The notes under the pieces were generated by a model. That model did no database searches. It saw nothing but the letters and a program-made list of their open reading frames with translations, and was not told where the DNA came from. The position numbers were made by a program, and so were the translations under genes. Shown here in pieces: positions 20,099-21,045 of a stretch of DNA of 21,045 nucleotides (the stretch's first letter is position 1; every line of letters begins with the position of its first letter). The stretch comes from a virus, in the IMG/VR virus record IMGVR_UViG_3300032291_003976, positions 1 to 21,045 of that record; one strand, 5' to 3'.

Positions 20099-21045
20099 TT
20101 ACAGATTTAATAACTTATCAAGTTGTTTGTCAATTTCTCCCAAAGAATCTCTACCTTGACTTAAATTTATAAAACTTGCTCCCTCTAATACGTTATTTTC
20201 AACCAAAATATTTAATCTTTCGAGTCTAGATTCTGGTGTTACTGCTGCCTCACCTTCTCCGCCAGGAGGTGGTGGAGGTGGTGGAGGTGCTCCGCCTCCT
20301 TCAGAACCCATATCTGGAGAAGATAATGGTCCCAAATCACCACCTAAATCAGGTTGTGCTTCACTAGAAGTTGTTGCGGTTCCTCCACTAGAATTTCCAT
20401 AAAGTTTATCAATATTATCGAATAATCCTGTTTTACTAATTATTGTTGGAGTTTGTTTCAATTCTTCACCGATAGCTCTTTCCAATCTTTGTTGTAATAA
20501 ATCAGTCCTAATTTCATCATCAGAAAAATTGAATATGTGTTTCTTTGCCCATGTTGCCGAAGTTGCGGAAATACCATTACCTGGGTCCATAACCAAATCT
20601 TTATAAAGCAAAACTTTTTCTTTCCAAACATCAATTTTAAGTAAATCGGCTTGAGTTGATGGGTTGGTTAGACCAATTGTAAAGTTATCTATCTCATCCT
20701 CAAATCCTAATAAAAATAGATGTATGATTGCAATTTTATTAAGTTCTTGAATCATACACTTTTGAATCCTGTTGATAGTTCTTGCAAAACGAATATCTTG
20801 TAATGAAAGATTTTTACCATCACCAACAACTTCTTCAAAACCCAAAAATGCTTTTGGCACTCTAAGGGCGGTTAATAATTTTTTCTGTATATATTCGATA
20901 TCGGCAATCTCAGATAAGTTTTGTGCCCCTGGTAAAGTATCGATTGGACTTGCCGCCGCTTGGTCTCTAACAGGAATAAAGTAATCTTGATCCACAGCCA
21001 TTTGGTTAAATCTTAAATCGACATTACCTGAATTCTTATCAACTA
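20099..21045 (-). CDS. 20: Portal protein, T4 gp20-like, C-terminal part
   Basis: The frame is open to the window edge, so this is the C-terminal 315 or so residues; the Met at 21001 is internal. Match to T4-type portals: 'VDQDYFIPVRDQ' (gp20 'ML.DYWLPRR'), 'IEYIQKKLLTALRVPKAFLG', 'DIRFARTINRIQKCMIQELN', and 'LTNPSTQADLLKIDVWKEKV'. It forms the dodecameric ring at the capsid vertex through which DNA is packaged. The C-terminus carries an unusual low-complexity tail: Ser/Thr/Gly-rich, then eight consecutive prolines (20265-20288) and a Gly/Glu stretch before a final helix 'ERLNILVENNVLEG'. It is the first head gene in the minus-strand order 20-core-21-22-23. Confidence 0.95.
   Translation of the reverse strand, partial: VDKNSGNVDLRFNQMAVDQDYFIPVRDQAAASPIDTLPGAQNLSEIADIEYIQKKLLTALRVPKAFLGFEEVVGDGKNLSLQDIRFARTINRIQKCMIQELNKIAIIHLFLLGFEDEIDNFTIGLTNPSTQADLLKIDVWKEKVLLYKDLVMDPGNGISATSATWAKKHIFNFSDDEIRTDLLQQRLERAIGEELKQTPTIISKTGLFDNIDKLYGNSSGGTATTSSEAQPDLGGDLGPLSSPDMGSEGGGAPPPPPPPPGGEGEAAVTPESRLERLNILVENNVLEGASFINLSQGRDSLGEIDKQLDKLLNL

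Overview
The window is AT-rich phage DNA from a T4-like contractile-tailed virus, very probably one infecting a Bacteroidota host (Flavobacteriia-like). The phage assignment rests on a recognisable T4 head module: portal gp20, a core-protein candidate, prohead protease gp21, scaffold gp22 and major capsid gp23. A T4 gp55-type late sigma factor, a PhoH-like ATPase and a gp5-type OB-fold baseplate protein support it. The host inference rests on four things: an almost complete absence of Shine-Dalgarno sequences, a TTTG-N19-TAnnTTTG promoter, a Bacteroidota-style ribosomal protein bS21, and a DUF4494-like small protein.

Layout. Positions 1-3692 (+) hold a tightly packed, overlapping set: the end of phoH, a degenerate HAD-like protein, a small unknown, two different glycosyltransferases (GT-B then GT-A fold) and the gp55-like sigma factor. 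Positions 3708-10172 (+) hold tail/baseplate-type genes (a 700-aa protein, a 69-aa protein, a gp5-like OB-fold protein and a 500-aa structural protein), ending in a modular Cys/Lys-rich protein. Positions 10200-14131 are an accessory stretch of small genes on both strands: a Cys/Lys-rich basic protein, a zinc-ribbon protein, a host-like signal-peptide ORF with its own Bacteroidota promoter, and an OmpA-like protein. Positions 14213-21045 (-) are the head module, read right to left from gp20 to gp23. It is interrupted by one + strand gene, the bS21 homologue at 19182-19367.

Working together. The gp55-like factor is expected to direct late transcription of the head and tail genes. The heptamer TATTTAT lies 4-23 nt upstream of eight start codons, nearly all in the structural/late-type genes, and is almost absent elsewhere in coding orientation. 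It is the best candidate late signal here. gp21 is expected to mature the capsid at (I/L)xE sites. Short amphipathic tags ending in such sites recur in the capsid, scaffold and core proteins and in several unrelated accessory proteins, which suggests a set of cargo proteins packaged in the head. Phage bS21, encoded inside the head module, suggests that ribosomes are altered late in infection.

No tRNA, CRISPR array, transposase or integrase was seen, and no gene-free stretch exceeds about 175 bases.
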